Below are positions 35,196 to 43,589 of a DNA stretch of 64,000 nt, piece after piece. Source of the DNA: Sphingobacteriales bacterium (GTDB taxonomy: Bacteria; Bacteroidota; Bacteroidia; Chitinophagales; Chitinophagaceae). Every line of letters begins with the position of its first letter. Within the stretch, counting starts at the first letter, position 1. The notes beneath the pieces are model-generated. The model made no database searches. It was given only the letters and a program-made list of their open reading frames with translations, and had not been told where the DNA came from. The DNA lies in assembly GCA_016219985.1 (NCBI GenBank), contig JACRJO010000032.1:558001-622000 (forward strand), read 5' to 3'. A program made the translations under genes and the position numbers.

Positions 35196-35903
35196 ATGTC
35201 AGCATTTACCGGAGAATTCATTGGCACCGCCCTGCTCATTATATTCGGCGGCGGTGTGGTGGCCAATGTCGTATTAAACAAAACCAACGGGCAGAACAGC
35301 GGATGGATCGTCATTACTTTTGGGTGGGCCATGGGCGTATTCATTGGCGTATTCACTTCCCTGAAACTCGGTGGCAGTGGTCACCTGAACCCGGCTGTTA
35401 CCATTGCCCTGGCCGTTACGGGTAAGTTCAGCAGTTCGCTTGTGCTGACTTATATCCTGGCCCAGTTAGCGGGCGCCTTCACGGGCGCTGCATTGGTCTG
35501 GCTGACCTACCATACCCATTTTGATGCCTCCACGGATGCTGACCTGAAAAAAGCGATTTTTTGCACGGCCCCCGGTATCCGCAACCCGCTGAATAATTTT
35601 TTTACCGAATTCATCGGCACATTTGTACTGATGTTCGGGGCGCTGTCCTTAACGGATTCCGCCTCTGCTTTGGGTACCCTGAATTACCTGCCGGTTTCCC
35701 TGCTCGTGCTGGGCATTGGGTTATCATTAGGCGGCCCCACCGGTTATGCCATCAACCCCGCCCGTGACCTCGGACCCCGCATTGCCCATTTTCTGTTGCC
35801 GATAAAGGGAAAAAGGGACAGTGACTGGGGCTATAGCTGGGTACCCGTTGTGGCGCCCATTGCTGGTGCAACATTAGCAGCCTGGCTTTTTACATTGATC
35901 TGA
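35196..35903 (+). CDS. glpF: Glycerol uptake facilitator (aquaglyceroporin)
   Basis: The 235-residue MIP-family channel has two NPA motifs (HLNPAVTIALA and AINPARDLGPR). The aspartate after the second NPAR is typical of glycerol-conducting members. It starts MSAFTGEFIGTALL; a TTG two codons earlier is an unlikely alternative. It is the third gene of the glp group and probably admits glycerol for GlpK. Confidence 0.93.
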   Translation: MSAFTGEFIGTALLIIFGGGVVANVVLNKTNGQNSGWIVITFGWAMGVFIGVFTSLKLGGSGHLNPAVTIALAVTGKFSSSLVLTYILAQLAGAFTGAALVWLTYHTHFDASTDADLKKAIFCTAPGIRNPLNNFFTEFIGTFVLMFGALSLTDSASALGTLNYLPVSLLVLGIGLSLGGPTGYAINPARDLGPRIAHFLLPIKGKRDSDWGYSWVPVVAPIAGATLAAWLFTLI

Positions 35904-35945
35904 ATTGATAGGAGGATATAACAGGTACTGATGAATCGGCCATTC

Positions 35946-37196
35946 TTATTCGCAGGCTTCCACTATTATTTCGCAGGCTTTCTTCACCTGCTCCGCTGAA
36001 ATTATCAGCGGGGGGGAGATGCGCAGGCAATTAGAAGCGAAGAGGAACCAGTCGGTAAGCACCAAAGGGTCAGGCCGCTCTAAGCGGCCAGACCCCTTGC
36101 GGCCAGACCCTTTGCCGCTCAGGCAACGATCTATCACCCCCTTGCATACGTCAAACGACTCAAACTCCACCGCCATCCACAAACCAAAGGAACGAACCGC
36201 TTTAATCTTCGGATGGCGGAGCAGGGAACGGAAGAGTTCTTCTTTTTTACTAACGGTATCAATCCACCCCTCTTCCAGCAGGGCCTTCAGGGCCGCCATA
36301 CCCGCAGCGCAGGAAACGGGATGACCACCGAAGGTCGTGATATGTCCCAGCACCGGGTTATCCGTAAAGACATCCATTAGTTTTTTATCCGCCACAAAAG
36401 CGCCCAGGGGCATGCCGCCACCCAGGGCCTTCCCGAGCAATAACACATCCGGCACAATATCAAAATGTTCAAATCCCCAGAGCTTCCCGGTTCTTCCAAA
36501 GCCCGTCTGGATCTCATCGAGGATCAGCAGGGTGCCGGTTTCCGTACATTTTTTCCGCAGTGCCTGCATCCATCCGGGAGAGGGGGGCTTTACCCCCGCT
36601 TCGGCCTGCACGGTTTCTGCAATAACACAGGCCGCATTTTCCGTAATATGATCCAGCGAAGGAAAATGGTTATACTCCAGGTGCAGAATATCCGGCAGGA
36701 GGGGCCGGTAGGCATTGCGCCAGTATTCATCCCCGATAATACTCAGCGCCCCCTGCGTACTGCCATGGTAAGAATTTTTAAAGGCAATGATCCCGGTCCG
36801 GTTGGTTGCCCGTTTGGCCAGCTTCATAGCCCCTTCCACGGCTTCGGCGCCGGAATTGGTAAAATAAACGGAATGAAGGGAAGCAGGTAAATGACGGGTC
36901 AGCAGCTGGGCATACTGTACCTGCGGGGCTTCCACAAATTCGCCATAGACCATAATATGCAGGTAGGCATCCAGCTGTTCCCGGATAGCGGCAATCACTT
37001 TCGGATGCCGGTGACCCAGGTTGGCCACACTGATCCCCCCGATCAGGTCAATATATTCTTTCCCGTCCGCACCAAACAGGGTACAGGCCTCCGCTTTCTG
37101 TATCTCCAGGGCCATGGGCGCCGCCGAAGTCTGACCAAGATGCCGTAAAAAAAGTTCCCGCTGATTCAATCCTGTGATTTTATGCAAAGGAAACAA
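35946..37196 (-). CDS. Class III aminotransferase, acetylornithine/ornithine aminotransferase-like
   Basis: The 416-residue PLP enzyme has YFTNSGAEAVEGAMKLAKRA, LLILDEIQTGFGRTGKLWGF and the PLP lysine in LLLGKALGGGMPLGAF. Near residues 361-377, between VIDRCL and VLTDWFLFASNCLRI, there is an insert of about 17 residues (SGKGSGRKGSGRLERPDP) not expected in the family. It is encoded by a palindromic repeat inserted in frame. The insert lies in the C-terminal small domain and may be tolerated as a surface loop. The exact substrate (ornithine, acetylornithine or another omega-amino acid) cannot be settled from sequence alone. Confidence 0.88.
   Translation of the reverse strand: MFPLHKITGLNQRELFLRHLGQTSAAPMALEIQKAEACTLFGADGKEYIDLIGGISVANLGHRHPKVIAAIREQLDAYLHIMVYGEFVEAPQVQYAQLLTRHLPASLHSVYFTNSGAEAVEGAMKLAKRATNRTGIIAFKNSYHGSTQGALSIIGDEYWRNAYRPLLPDILHLEYNHFPSLDHITENAACVIAETVQAEAGVKPPSPGWMQALRKKCTETGTLLILDEIQTGFGRTGKLWGFEHFDIVPDVLLLGKALGGGMPLGAFVADKKLMDVFTDNPVLGHITTFGGHPVSCAAGMAALKALLEEGWIDTVSKKEELFRSLLRHPKIKAVRSFGLWMAVEFESFDVCKGVIDRCLSGKGSGRKGSGRLERPDPLVLTDWFLFASNCLRISPPLIISAEQVKKACEIIVEACE
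36064..36113 (-). repeat. Palindromic element inserted in frame in the aminotransferase gene
   Basis: The arms aaagggtcaggccgc and gcggccagacccctt flank a 5-base loop, and a third related arm (gcggccagaccctttgc) follows directly. It encodes the Gly/Ser/Arg-rich insert of the enzyme. Length and frame are preserved, so the gene remains open. Confidence 0.75.
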
Positions 37197-37221
37197 AGAA
37201 TTGCTGAATTTTGCAGGGATA

Positions 37222-37373
37222 AGTTTAGCTGTGAGCTGTGAGCTGTGAGCTGTGAGCTGTGAGCTGTGAGCTGTGAGCTGTGAGCTGTGAGCGGCGAGCG
37301 GCGAGCGGCGAGCGGTGAGCTACGAGCTGCGAGCGCGAACTACAAACTACTAACTCCAAACTACTAACTAAAA
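37222..37373. repeat. Heptamer array between aminotransferase and gamma carbonic anhydrase genes
   Basis: At least nine uninterrupted gtgagct units are followed by gcggcga, gcggtga and related heptamers, then units such as actacaa and actacta, reaching the ATG of the carbonic anhydrase gene. This array fills the region between two divergent genes, where promoters would be expected. The heptamer tract is long and pure enough to be prone to slippage. Confidence 0.85.
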
Positions 37374-37895
37374 ATGCCCCTTATTCTACCAGTCGAAGAC
37401 AAACACCCCCAATTCGGCAACAACTGTTTTATCGCCCCCAATGCCACTATCGTGGGAAATGTGACCATGGGCGATGACTGCAGCGCCTGGTTCAATACTG
37501 TGATCCGCGGGGATGTGAACTTTATCAAAATGGGGAATAGGGTCAATGTACAGGACGGGGCCTGCATCCACTGTACCTACCAGAAATACGGGACAACCAT
37601 TGGCAACAATGTCTCGATTGGACATAATGCCATCGTGCATGGCTGCACCCTCCACGACAATGTGCTGGTGGGGATGGGCGCCATCGTGATGGATAACTGT
37701 GTGATCCACAGCAATACCATCATTGCGGCCGGGGCTGTGGTGCTGGAAAATACCGTCTGCGAGGCAGGCAGTATCTATGCCGGGGTACCCGCGAAAAAGG
37801 TCAGGGACATTTCGCAGGAGCTGATTCATGGCGAAATTGACCGGATCGCCAATAATTATATCCGGTATGCAGACTGGTTCAGGGATAAACAATAG
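37374..37895 (+). CDS. Gamma carbonic anhydrase family protein
   Basis: The 173-residue left-handed parallel beta-helix protein has hexapeptide repeats. The zinc-ligand histidines are in GACIHCTYQ and GHNAIVHGCTLHDNVLVGMG, with an upstream RGDVNFIKMG segment. Members are bacterial Yrdc/CaiE-like proteins or true carbonic anhydrases; the catalytic glutamate pair of the archaeal enzyme is not obvious, so the activity is uncertain. Confidence 0.9.
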   Translation: MPLILPVEDKHPQFGNNCFIAPNATIVGNVTMGDDCSAWFNTVIRGDVNFIKMGNRVNVQDGACIHCTYQKYGTTIGNNVSIGHNAIVHGCTLHDNVLVGMGAIVMDNCVIHSNTIIAAGAVVLENTVCEAGSIYAGVPAKKVRDISQELIHGEIDRIANNYIRYADWFRDKQ

Positions 37896-37902
37896 ATTAT
37901 TT

Positions 37903-37927
37903 GTCCCGGCACACCGGGTCCTTTTTC
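37903..37927 (+). terminator. Weak terminator after the gamma carbonic anhydrase gene
   Basis: A short GC stem cccgg / ccggg with a 4-base loop is followed by tccttttt, 9 bases after the stop codon. Confidence 0.45.
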
Positions 37928-38019
37928 GAAATGGTTATTTTACGATCCCCCGCCCGTAGGTTTACGATGGCATTAGCAATTTATTTGCTCTATTTTCGTT
38001 AGGAAAGAAACCGGAATTC

Positions 38020-38214
38020 ATGAAAAACCTTCGATTTTTTGCCGTATCAATGAGTCTCGCCATTCTTTTATCCTCCTGCGGTATGTTCAGCAACCTGTTC
38101 AAACGTAAATCAGGCTGTCCCAGCAATGGGAAAAACGTGGGCGCGGAGCGGATTCTGAGCGGGGATCCCGATGCCGCAAAAAGTGCCAGAAAGGCCAAAA
38201 AATTCCGTAGTTAA
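38020..38214 (+). CDS. Small lipoprotein, function unknown
   Basis: The 64-residue protein has a lipoprotein signal (LAILLSSC, C20) followed by a short basic mature part with GCPSNGKNVGAERILSGD and a lysine-rich end KSARKAKKFRS. Small basic lipoproteins of this kind are common in the phylum. No function was recognised. Confidence 0.65.
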   Translation: MKNLRFFAVSMSLAILLSSCGMFSNLFKRKSGCPSNGKNVGAERILSGDPDAAKSARKAKKFRS

Positions 38215-38286
38215 TTTACTGTTACGTGCAGCGAATCCGGCTAAGAACCGGTCTTGAAAGTAAGAAACCTATAAACTTTACATACT

Positions 38287-38616
38287 ATGAGCCTTACCCT
38301 ACGAACCTCACTGGGCTGCACCGAAGCAGTGATCGCCGACGACGGAGGACTGAAGCAGTTTTACAACGTGGCCAACCTCCTCAGCCAGGACTTCAAAGTT
38401 AAATTCTCCCACAAAGAAGATGATTTTGACACGATCAACTGGGAATTCAGGTTCAAAGGTCATAACATGACGCTTCATTATAATATCTATAATGGAGTTT
38501 CTATTTTCCCCACCAAAACCCATGATGCCTTAAACAAAGACAATAAGGCCGTGATTGAACTGGCCGGGGTACTTGAGGGAAAACTTTTCAATATGGAGCG
38601 GAGGAATATTGCGTAA
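38287..38616 (+). CDS. Conserved-looking protein of 109 residues, function unknown
   Basis: The protein has no signal peptide and no membrane segment. It reads as a compact alpha/beta fold with a middle strand NWEFRFKGHNMTLHYNIYNG and a C-terminal helix AVIELAGVLEGKLFNMERR. It starts 70 bases after the small lipoprotein gene on the same strand. No family was recognised. Confidence 0.6.
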   Translation: MSLTLRTSLGCTEAVIADDGGLKQFYNVANLLSQDFKVKFSHKEDDFDTINWEFRFKGHNMTLHYNIYNGVSIFPTKTHDALNKDNKAVIELAGVLEGKLFNMERRNIA

Positions 38617-38659
38617 GTCATGCTTCGATACGCAGGCGCTGCCTGCTACTCAGCATGAC
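38617..38659 (-). repeat. Inverted copy of the rsgA-side palindromic repeat
   Basis: It begins gtcatgcttcgatacgcagg and ends ctactcagcatgac, which is the reverse complement in outline of the last unit of the array at 38871-39177. It starts at the base after the stop codon of the 109-residue protein gene. Confidence 0.75.
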
Positions 38660-38870
38660 ACGGCATTCCGTTTCTTCTGAACTTGCTTCGTATTTAACAA
38701 CGAAATAAATAATTGAACCTGCGATCCTCCTGCGAAAGGGGGATTTTTTCATCCTGCCATCCGGATGCAGGCATTGTACAACACCCCTGATTCTTTTCCT
38801 CCACTTTTTTAGGAATAGTTGAAAAAACATGAGAAGTCCCACTTTTGCCCTGCAACAGGCAGATGCCGCT

Positions 38871-39177
38871 GTCATACTGAATAGCCGAAGGCGGCAGACG
38901 GATGCCCCTTCATGCTGAGTAGCCGAAGGCAACAGACGGATGCCCCTTCATGCTGAGTAGCCGAAGGCAACAGACGGATGACCCTCCTGTCATGCTGAGT
39001 AGCCGAAGGCGACAGACCGATGCCCCTGTCATGCTGAGTAGCCGAAGGCGACAACGGATGCCCCTTCATGCTGAGTAGCCGAAGGCAACAACGGATGCCC
39101 CTTCATGCTGAGTAGCCGAAGGCAACAACGGATGCCCCTGTCATGCTGAGTAGCCGAAGGCGTACCGAAGCATGACC
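38871..39177 (+). repeat. Array of eight units of about 38 bp next to rsgA
   Basis: The core ctga(g/a)tagccgaaggc starts at 38877, 38915, 38953, 38995, 39034, 39071, 39108 and 39146, with spacing of 37-42 bases. Between cores the sequence is also nearly constant (acggatgcccc then tcatg), so these are tandem repeats, not a CRISPR array. The last unit ends cgaagcatgac and abuts the rsgA stop codon. The 38660-38870 stretch before it shows no gene. Confidence 0.9.
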
Positions 39178-40104
39178 CTAATAACTCCTCTTCTCAATCG
39201 AATCAAGTATCCCCGCATAACTGACATACCGGTCTTCATGTATCTCCCCCTTCCGGACTGCTTCTTTGATGGCACAGCCGGGTTCATTCATATGAAGGCA
39301 ATTATTGAACTGGCAGCCATTCAGCCGGTCCCGCATCTCGGGGAAATAATGGGATAATTCCGCCTTGCCGATATCCACCAGCCCGAACTCCCGCATCCCG
39401 GGTGTATCAATAATCCTTCCGCCGAAGGGCAGGTCAAACATTTCGGCAAACGTAGTGGTATGCTGGCCCTTCCCGCTCCAGCCGCTCACATCCTGGGTCT
39501 TGCGGTTCATACCGGGAAACAATACATTCAGGAGGGAAGACTTCCCCACCCCGCTGTGCCCGCTCAGCAGGCTGGTTTTATCTTTCAGTAATTCCTTTAA
39601 TGCTTCCACCCCTTCCTGTTTTTCTGCACTCACGAGGAGCACCGTATAGCCAATGGCTTCATACATGGCTTTCCACTGCGCATACCGCTCCAGTTCCTTC
39701 TGTTTATATAGGTCCGATTTATTAAAAACGATCACGGCCGGAACATGGTACATCTCGGAAGCCACCAGGAAACGATCAATAAACCCCTGCGAAGTCCGGG
39801 GCTCTTTCAGGGTGGCGATCAGCAGGGACTGGTCCAGGTTGGCCGCCACTATATGGTGCTGGTGTTTATGCCGGGGCGATTGCCGGTTGAGGTAATTATG
39901 CCGGTCGAGTATTTCATTGATGATGGCCGTGCTGTCGGCCGCGTTTTCGGTCTCCGCCTCCACCCGGTCACCCACGGCCACGGGATTGGTACTGGTGATA
40001 TCATCCAGTTTCAGCACTCCCTTCATCCGCCCGTTCCAGAATTTACCCTGCTCATCCTTCAGGATATACCAGCTGCCCGTGGATTTATATACAATTGCTT
40101 TCAT
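39178..40104 (-). CDS. rsgA: Ribosome small subunit-dependent GTPase A
   Basis: The 308-residue circularly permuted GTPase acts in late 30S subunit maturation. It has an OB-fold at the N-terminus, then G4 (FNKSDLYKQ) before the Walker A (GHSGVGKSSLLN) and G3 (DTPGMREFG), the order diagnostic of this family. A C-terminal zinc site follows (GCQFNNCLHMNEPGC). The TAG stop abuts the eight-unit repeat array. Confidence 0.96.
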   Translation of the reverse strand: MKAIVYKSTGSWYILKDEQGKFWNGRMKGVLKLDDITSTNPVAVGDRVEAETENAADSTAIINEILDRHNYLNRQSPRHKHQHHIVAANLDQSLLIATLKEPRTSQGFIDRFLVASEMYHVPAVIVFNKSDLYKQKELERYAQWKAMYEAIGYTVLLVSAEKQEGVEALKELLKDKTSLLSGHSGVGKSSLLNVLFPGMNRKTQDVSGWSGKGQHTTTFAEMFDLPFGGRIIDTPGMREFGLVDIGKAELSHYFPEMRDRLNGCQFNNCLHMNEPGCAIKEAVRKGEIHEDRYVSYAGILDSIEKRSY

Positions 40105-40131
40105 GCTGTTGCAAGATACAGGATAAACCCA

Positions 40132-41145
40132 TCAGGGGAATTTCCGGAACAGGGTAAACCGCAGGATTTGTTCGAGAAATACAAAAAGCAGGGCCGCGAG
40201 GACAAACGGAATAAACTGTTCCTTATAGCGCTTAAACGACTGTATTTCCACTTTTGATTTCTCCATTTTGTCGATCTGGCTGTACACACGCTGAAGCCCA
40301 TCGCGGTCCCTGGCCCTGAAAAACTTTCCGCCTGTTTCCGAAGCGATCTTTCCTAATAATTCATCATCGAGGAAATCGGTCAGGGGATTTTTTTTATCCG
40401 GGGCGACCCCTGTTTTCTCCACAATAGTGGAGGGCGCTGCTCCCATCCCGATCGTATATACTTTTACCTGCTTTGATTTAGCGATCTCCAGGGCTGTCAG
40501 GGGATCGATCAGTCTCGTCTCGGGGGGATCTTCCTTCCCGTCCGTCAGCAGGATGATCACCTTGCTCTTACCCCTGCTTTTGGAAAGCCGGTCCACCGCC
40601 GTGGCCAGTCCTTCCCCGATCACCGTCCCGTCAACCAGGTAACGACGGCTTTCCAGGGAGCGGATCTGGGTAATCAGTGTATTCCGGTCCGTGGTGATCG
40701 GGCATTGCGTAAAACTTTCCCCGGAAAAGATCACCAGCCCGATGCGATCCACCGGGCGGTTGCGAACGAATTCTTCCGCCATTTCCTTGGCCACATCCAT
40801 CCGGGAAGGCAGGATATCCCTTGAGCCCATACTGCCGCTCACATCCATGCAAAGCACAATATCAATTCCCTCCCCTTCCGTTTGTTGCTGATCATTCCTT
40901 TTCTGCGGACGGGCCAGGGCAATGACCAGGGCCGTAAGGGCCAGTAAACGCAGCACAAAAGGAAGATGCCGGAAACGGATCTTCCAGGAATCTACAGCAA
41001 ACGCATGTACAGTGGAGACCTTAAACGATGCCTGGTGGCGGTTATTATTACGCAGGTACCACCAGCCCATTAATGGCAACAGGGCCAATAACCCGAAGGC
41101 CATCGGGTAGGCAAAATCCATATTTCTCATCCACTCGTAAAACAT
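40132..41145 (-). CDS. BatA-like von Willebrand factor A domain protein
   Basis: The 337-residue membrane protein has N-terminal helices near 10-30 and 60-80, a vWA domain with an intact MIDAS motif DVSGS at 101-105, TDGKEDPPET further on, and a C-terminal membrane helix near 312-330. It belongs to the MoxR/Bat cluster, thought to act in envelope or protein-complex maintenance. The start is coupled to the previous stop (overlap TGATG), which supports MFYEWMRN as the start. Only one vWA gene is present here, whereas many clusters have two. Confidence 0.88.
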   Translation of the reverse strand: MFYEWMRNMDFAYPMAFGLLALLPLMGWWYLRNNNRHQASFKVSTVHAFAVDSWKIRFRHLPFVLRLLALTALVIALARPQKRNDQQQTEGEGIDIVLCMDVSGSMGSRDILPSRMDVAKEMAEEFVRNRPVDRIGLVIFSGESFTQCPITTDRNTLITQIRSLESRRYLVDGTVIGEGLATAVDRLSKSRGKSKVIILLTDGKEDPPETRLIDPLTALEIAKSKQVKVYTIGMGAAPSTIVEKTGVAPDKKNPLTDFLDDELLGKIASETGGKFFRARDRDGLQRVYSQIDKMEKSKVEIQSFKRYKEQFIPFVLAALLFVFLEQILRFTLFRKFP

Positions 41146-42023
41146 CAGTTGAGTTGTTCAATTACTTCAATCGCATTTTTTATACGCTCAAAAGCCCGCC
41201 GGCTGTCCTCCGCTACGGGCCTGTATTTGGCAAACTTTACGAAATCACCCAGGCGCAATGCCTGCACCAGTTCTTCAAATGAAGATTGGCCGATACCCAG
41301 TTCTTTTAACTGCAGCACCAGGTCATCCGTGGTTTCCTGCAGGGATAACAATCCCTTTTTCCGGAAAATATACAACCGGAAAATATCCGCCAGGCCGGTA
41401 TGATAGGCTTTCGGATCATCGCTTCCGGCCTGCAGCGCCTGCAGCCCTTTCATCGCTTCCTCAAAGGGACTGATCCCCTCCGCCGGTTTTTCCGCCAGGC
41501 CTCCGGGTTTCTTCTTCCGGAAAAAATACAGGAGCAGGAACAGCAGCAATACCCCGCCCCCGGCTACATACCACCACCATTCCGCTTTCCTTGCGGCCGG
41601 CTTCGCTTCCAGGATATCTTTTATATCATGATAATCCGCCTTCGGGTCGAATTCAGAAAATACCACATCCACGGGAATGGAATCCGTTTTCAGTCCGCCT
41701 GAAAGTTCAAAAGCCGGGATCACCCAATGCCCGGAATCGAAACTCGTGATTTTGTACATTCCCCTGAGCAGGGTCCCGCTGCTGATGCTTTGCGTATCAA
41801 CGACCGGTTTTTCCAGCCATTCAAAATGCGCAATGGAATCGACCGCCACAAAACGGATCGGCTCCTTTTCCGGGATTTCCACTTCAATGGTCAGCAGCAA
41901 CGGCTCCCCGATCAGGATGGCGGATTTATCCGCCGAGGCCTTAACCGTAGCCGCCGTTTGCGCGGCAGCTTGTAGTCCTGCGGCAACGAAGAAGAAAACA
42001 AATAGTAGTCTCGGGAAGATCAT
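41145..42023 (-). CDS. BatD/DUF4381-like membrane protein of the MoxR cluster
   Basis: The 292-residue protein has a signal peptide (ending AAAQ, residue 22) and an immunoglobulin-like periplasmic part with ILIGEPLLLTIEVEIPEKEP. A membrane helix near 150-168 is followed by RKKK, and a cytoplasmic helical tail contains RLYIFRKKGLLSLQETTDD. This layout matches BatD-like or DUF4381 proteins found in such clusters. Confidence 0.75.
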   Translation of the reverse strand: MIFPRLLFVFFFVAAGLQAAAQTAATVKASADKSAILIGEPLLLTIEVEIPEKEPIRFVAVDSIAHFEWLEKPVVDTQSISSGTLLRGMYKITSFDSGHWVIPAFELSGGLKTDSIPVDVVFSEFDPKADYHDIKDILEAKPAARKAEWWWYVAGGGVLLLFLLLYFFRKKKPGGLAEKPAEGISPFEEAMKGLQALQAGSDDPKAYHTGLADIFRLYIFRKKGLLSLQETTDDLVLQLKELGIGQSSFEELVQALRLGDFVKFAKYRPVAEDSRRAFERIKNAIEVIEQLN

Positions 42024-42042
42024 GGGTTTGGGGTTCGTTAGA

Positions 42043-42915
42043 TCATCGGTTACGGCTCAGGAAAAAACGCTGTAATACTTTTACATAGTCATCCCCGGTC
42101 TTTATATGCAACAGGTCACAACCCGCTTTTTTAAATACCTGGCTGGCATAGGCCGTTACCCGGAAAAACTCCTGTTCATACTGGTACCGCACCAATGCAT
42201 TGCTGCTGTCCACCCATTTGGTTTTGCCGGATTCGGCATCCTCCGCCTGCAGCAAACCGGCATCCGGCAGCTGCATATCCATTTTATCGTACAGTTTTAT
42301 GCCGATCACATCGTGTTTCTTTCCCGCAATCCGCAGGGCATCCTCGTAGCTGGCATCCAGGAAATCACTCAGGATAAAGGCAATACTTTTCTGCCGGGTG
42401 GAATTGGTGAAATAACGCAGTGCTTTACTGACCGACGTGCCCTTTCCTTTGGGCTCCTTGCTCAGCAGCTGCCTGACGATATACAGCGCATGCTGTTTCC
42501 CTTTCTTCGGCGGGATATAGGCTTCCACCACATCGCTGTAAAAAATCACCCCGATCTTATCCGCATTATTAACAGCGGAAAAACTCAGCACGGCCCCGAT
42601 CTCGGTAATGATATCCCGCTTCCGGGCATGGCGGGTGCCAAACAGGGAACTATTACTGATATCCACCAACAACATCACGGTCAGCTCCCTTTCTTCCTCA
42701 AACACTTTACTGAACGGGTGTCCGAACCGGGCCGATACATTCCAGTCGATAAAACGGGTATCATCCCCTGCCGCATATTCCCTCACTTCCTTGAATGACA
42801 TCCCCCTTCCCTTAAAAGCACTGTGGTACTCCCCGGTAAACAGGTCAGTGGTGAGCTTTTTGCTTTTGATCTCCAGTTCGCGGACTTTTTTTAATATTTC
42901 TGTTGTAGTTAGCAT
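42043..42915 (-). CDS. DUF58 domain protein
   Basis: The 290-residue protein carries the DUF58 signature GMSFKEVREYAAGDDTRFID followed by WNVSARFGHPFSKVFEEERE, and a vWA-like fold with MLLVDISNSS. DUF58 proteins accompany MoxR ATPases. In this cluster it is separated from moxR by about 670 bp that hold a four-helix-bundle gene and repeats. Confidence 0.9.
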   Translation of the reverse strand: MLTTTEILKKVRELEIKSKKLTTDLFTGEYHSAFKGRGMSFKEVREYAAGDDTRFIDWNVSARFGHPFSKVFEEERELTVMLLVDISNSSLFGTRHARKRDIITEIGAVLSFSAVNNADKIGVIFYSDVVEAYIPPKKGKQHALYIVRQLLSKEPKGKGTSVSKALRYFTNSTRQKSIAFILSDFLDASYEDALRIAGKKHDVIGIKLYDKMDMQLPDAGLLQAEDAESGKTKWVDSSNALVRYQYEQEFFRVTAYASQVFKKAGCDLLHIKTGDDYVKVLQRFFLSRNR

Positions 42916-42924
42916 TGTTAATAA

Positions 42925-43102
42925 GATGTCAGTTGACAGTTGTCAGTTGTCAGGCTTAAAGCGGGAAATCACTTTAAACTTGATTTACCCTCAAAATAAT
43001 TGATCAGCCCGCATACCATTTTTTTTCACCTCCACCAGGATGTTTGTAGTCAGCACTAGTAATAAGATGTCAGTTGACAGTTGTCAGGTTTAAAGCGGGA
43101 AG
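42925..43102 (+). repeat. Heptamers and degenerate copy of the four-helix-bundle gene's 3' end
   Basis: ATGTCAG, TTGACAG, TTGTCAG heptamers occur at 42928-42955 and again at 43068-43090. After each set, nearly the same stretch follows (taaagcgggaa, tcactt, ctcaaaataattgatcagcc). The right copy is the end of the four-helix-bundle gene; the left copy at about 42956-43040 is a decayed duplicate of it. Confidence 0.8.
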
Positions 43103-43480
43103 TCACTTCAAATTTGAATTATTCTCAAAATAATTGATCAGCCCGTTTACTATTTTTTTACTCTCCTCCACCTGGATGATTACCCTGTCCATCTGATCTG
43201 AGTCCAGGAAATTCAAATCAAAGGCAATAAACAGTTGTGTCTCTAATTCATAAAGTGGCCCTCTTGCAATATGCAAAAAATGCAGGGTCTCCTTTTTGAA
43301 TTGCCGGCCAATGCCTTCAGCGATATTGGAAGGAACGGAAACAGCACATCTTCTCATTTGCGAACAGAGCCCGTATAATTCTTCTTTGGGGAAGCCAGCA
43401 GTTAAAATATAAACTTCCTTAACCAGGGCTCTTGCCTTAATCCATGCTTCCAGGTCCCTGTATGATTTTAACCCGCCCAT
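43103..43480 (-). CDS. Four-helix-bundle protein (S23/IVS family)
   Basis: The 125-residue helical protein has family hallmarks: SYRDLEAWIKARALVKEVY near the start, FPKEELYGLCSQMRRCAVSV, PSNIAEGIGRQFKKETLHF and a long C-terminal helix ending NGLINYFENN. Relatives are encoded in 23S rRNA intervening sequences and resemble Avd proteins of diversity-generating retroelements; the biological role is unclear. Here it interrupts the MoxR/DUF58 cluster and is flanked by heptamer repeats, and its 3' end is duplicated downstream, which suggests insertion of a mobile or duplicating unit. Confidence 0.88.
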   Translation of the reverse strand: MGGLKSYRDLEAWIKARALVKEVYILTAGFPKEELYGLCSQMRRCAVSVPSNIAEGIGRQFKKETLHFLHIARGPLYELETQLFIAFDLNFLDSDQMDRVIIQVEESKKIVNGLINYFENNSNLK

Positions 43481-43555
43481 CTAATTTTTTCTTTCTTTAG
43501 CTTATTAGTTAAACAACCCCGATTTAAGATAAAACTATTAAAAAGTACTTCACTA

Positions 43556-43589
43556 CTGTCAACTGACAACTGTCAACTGACAACTACTA
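43556..43589 (-). repeat. Heptamer array abutting the moxR stop codon
   Basis: On the minus strand the moxR stop TAG is followed by TAG, then TTGTCAG, TTGACAG, TTGTCAG, TTGACAG. Five units are visible and the array shares the stop codon. Confidence 0.8.

Noticed and set aside
38872..39069. A repetitive 65-codon frame on the minus strand of the rsgA-side array
   Set aside because: It is a translation of the 38-bp repeat units and has no independent support.
38871..39177. A CRISPR array (regular spacing of about 38 bases)
   Set aside because: The sequence between cores is almost constant rather than unique, the core is only about 16 bases, and no cas gene is nearby. It is a tandem repeat.
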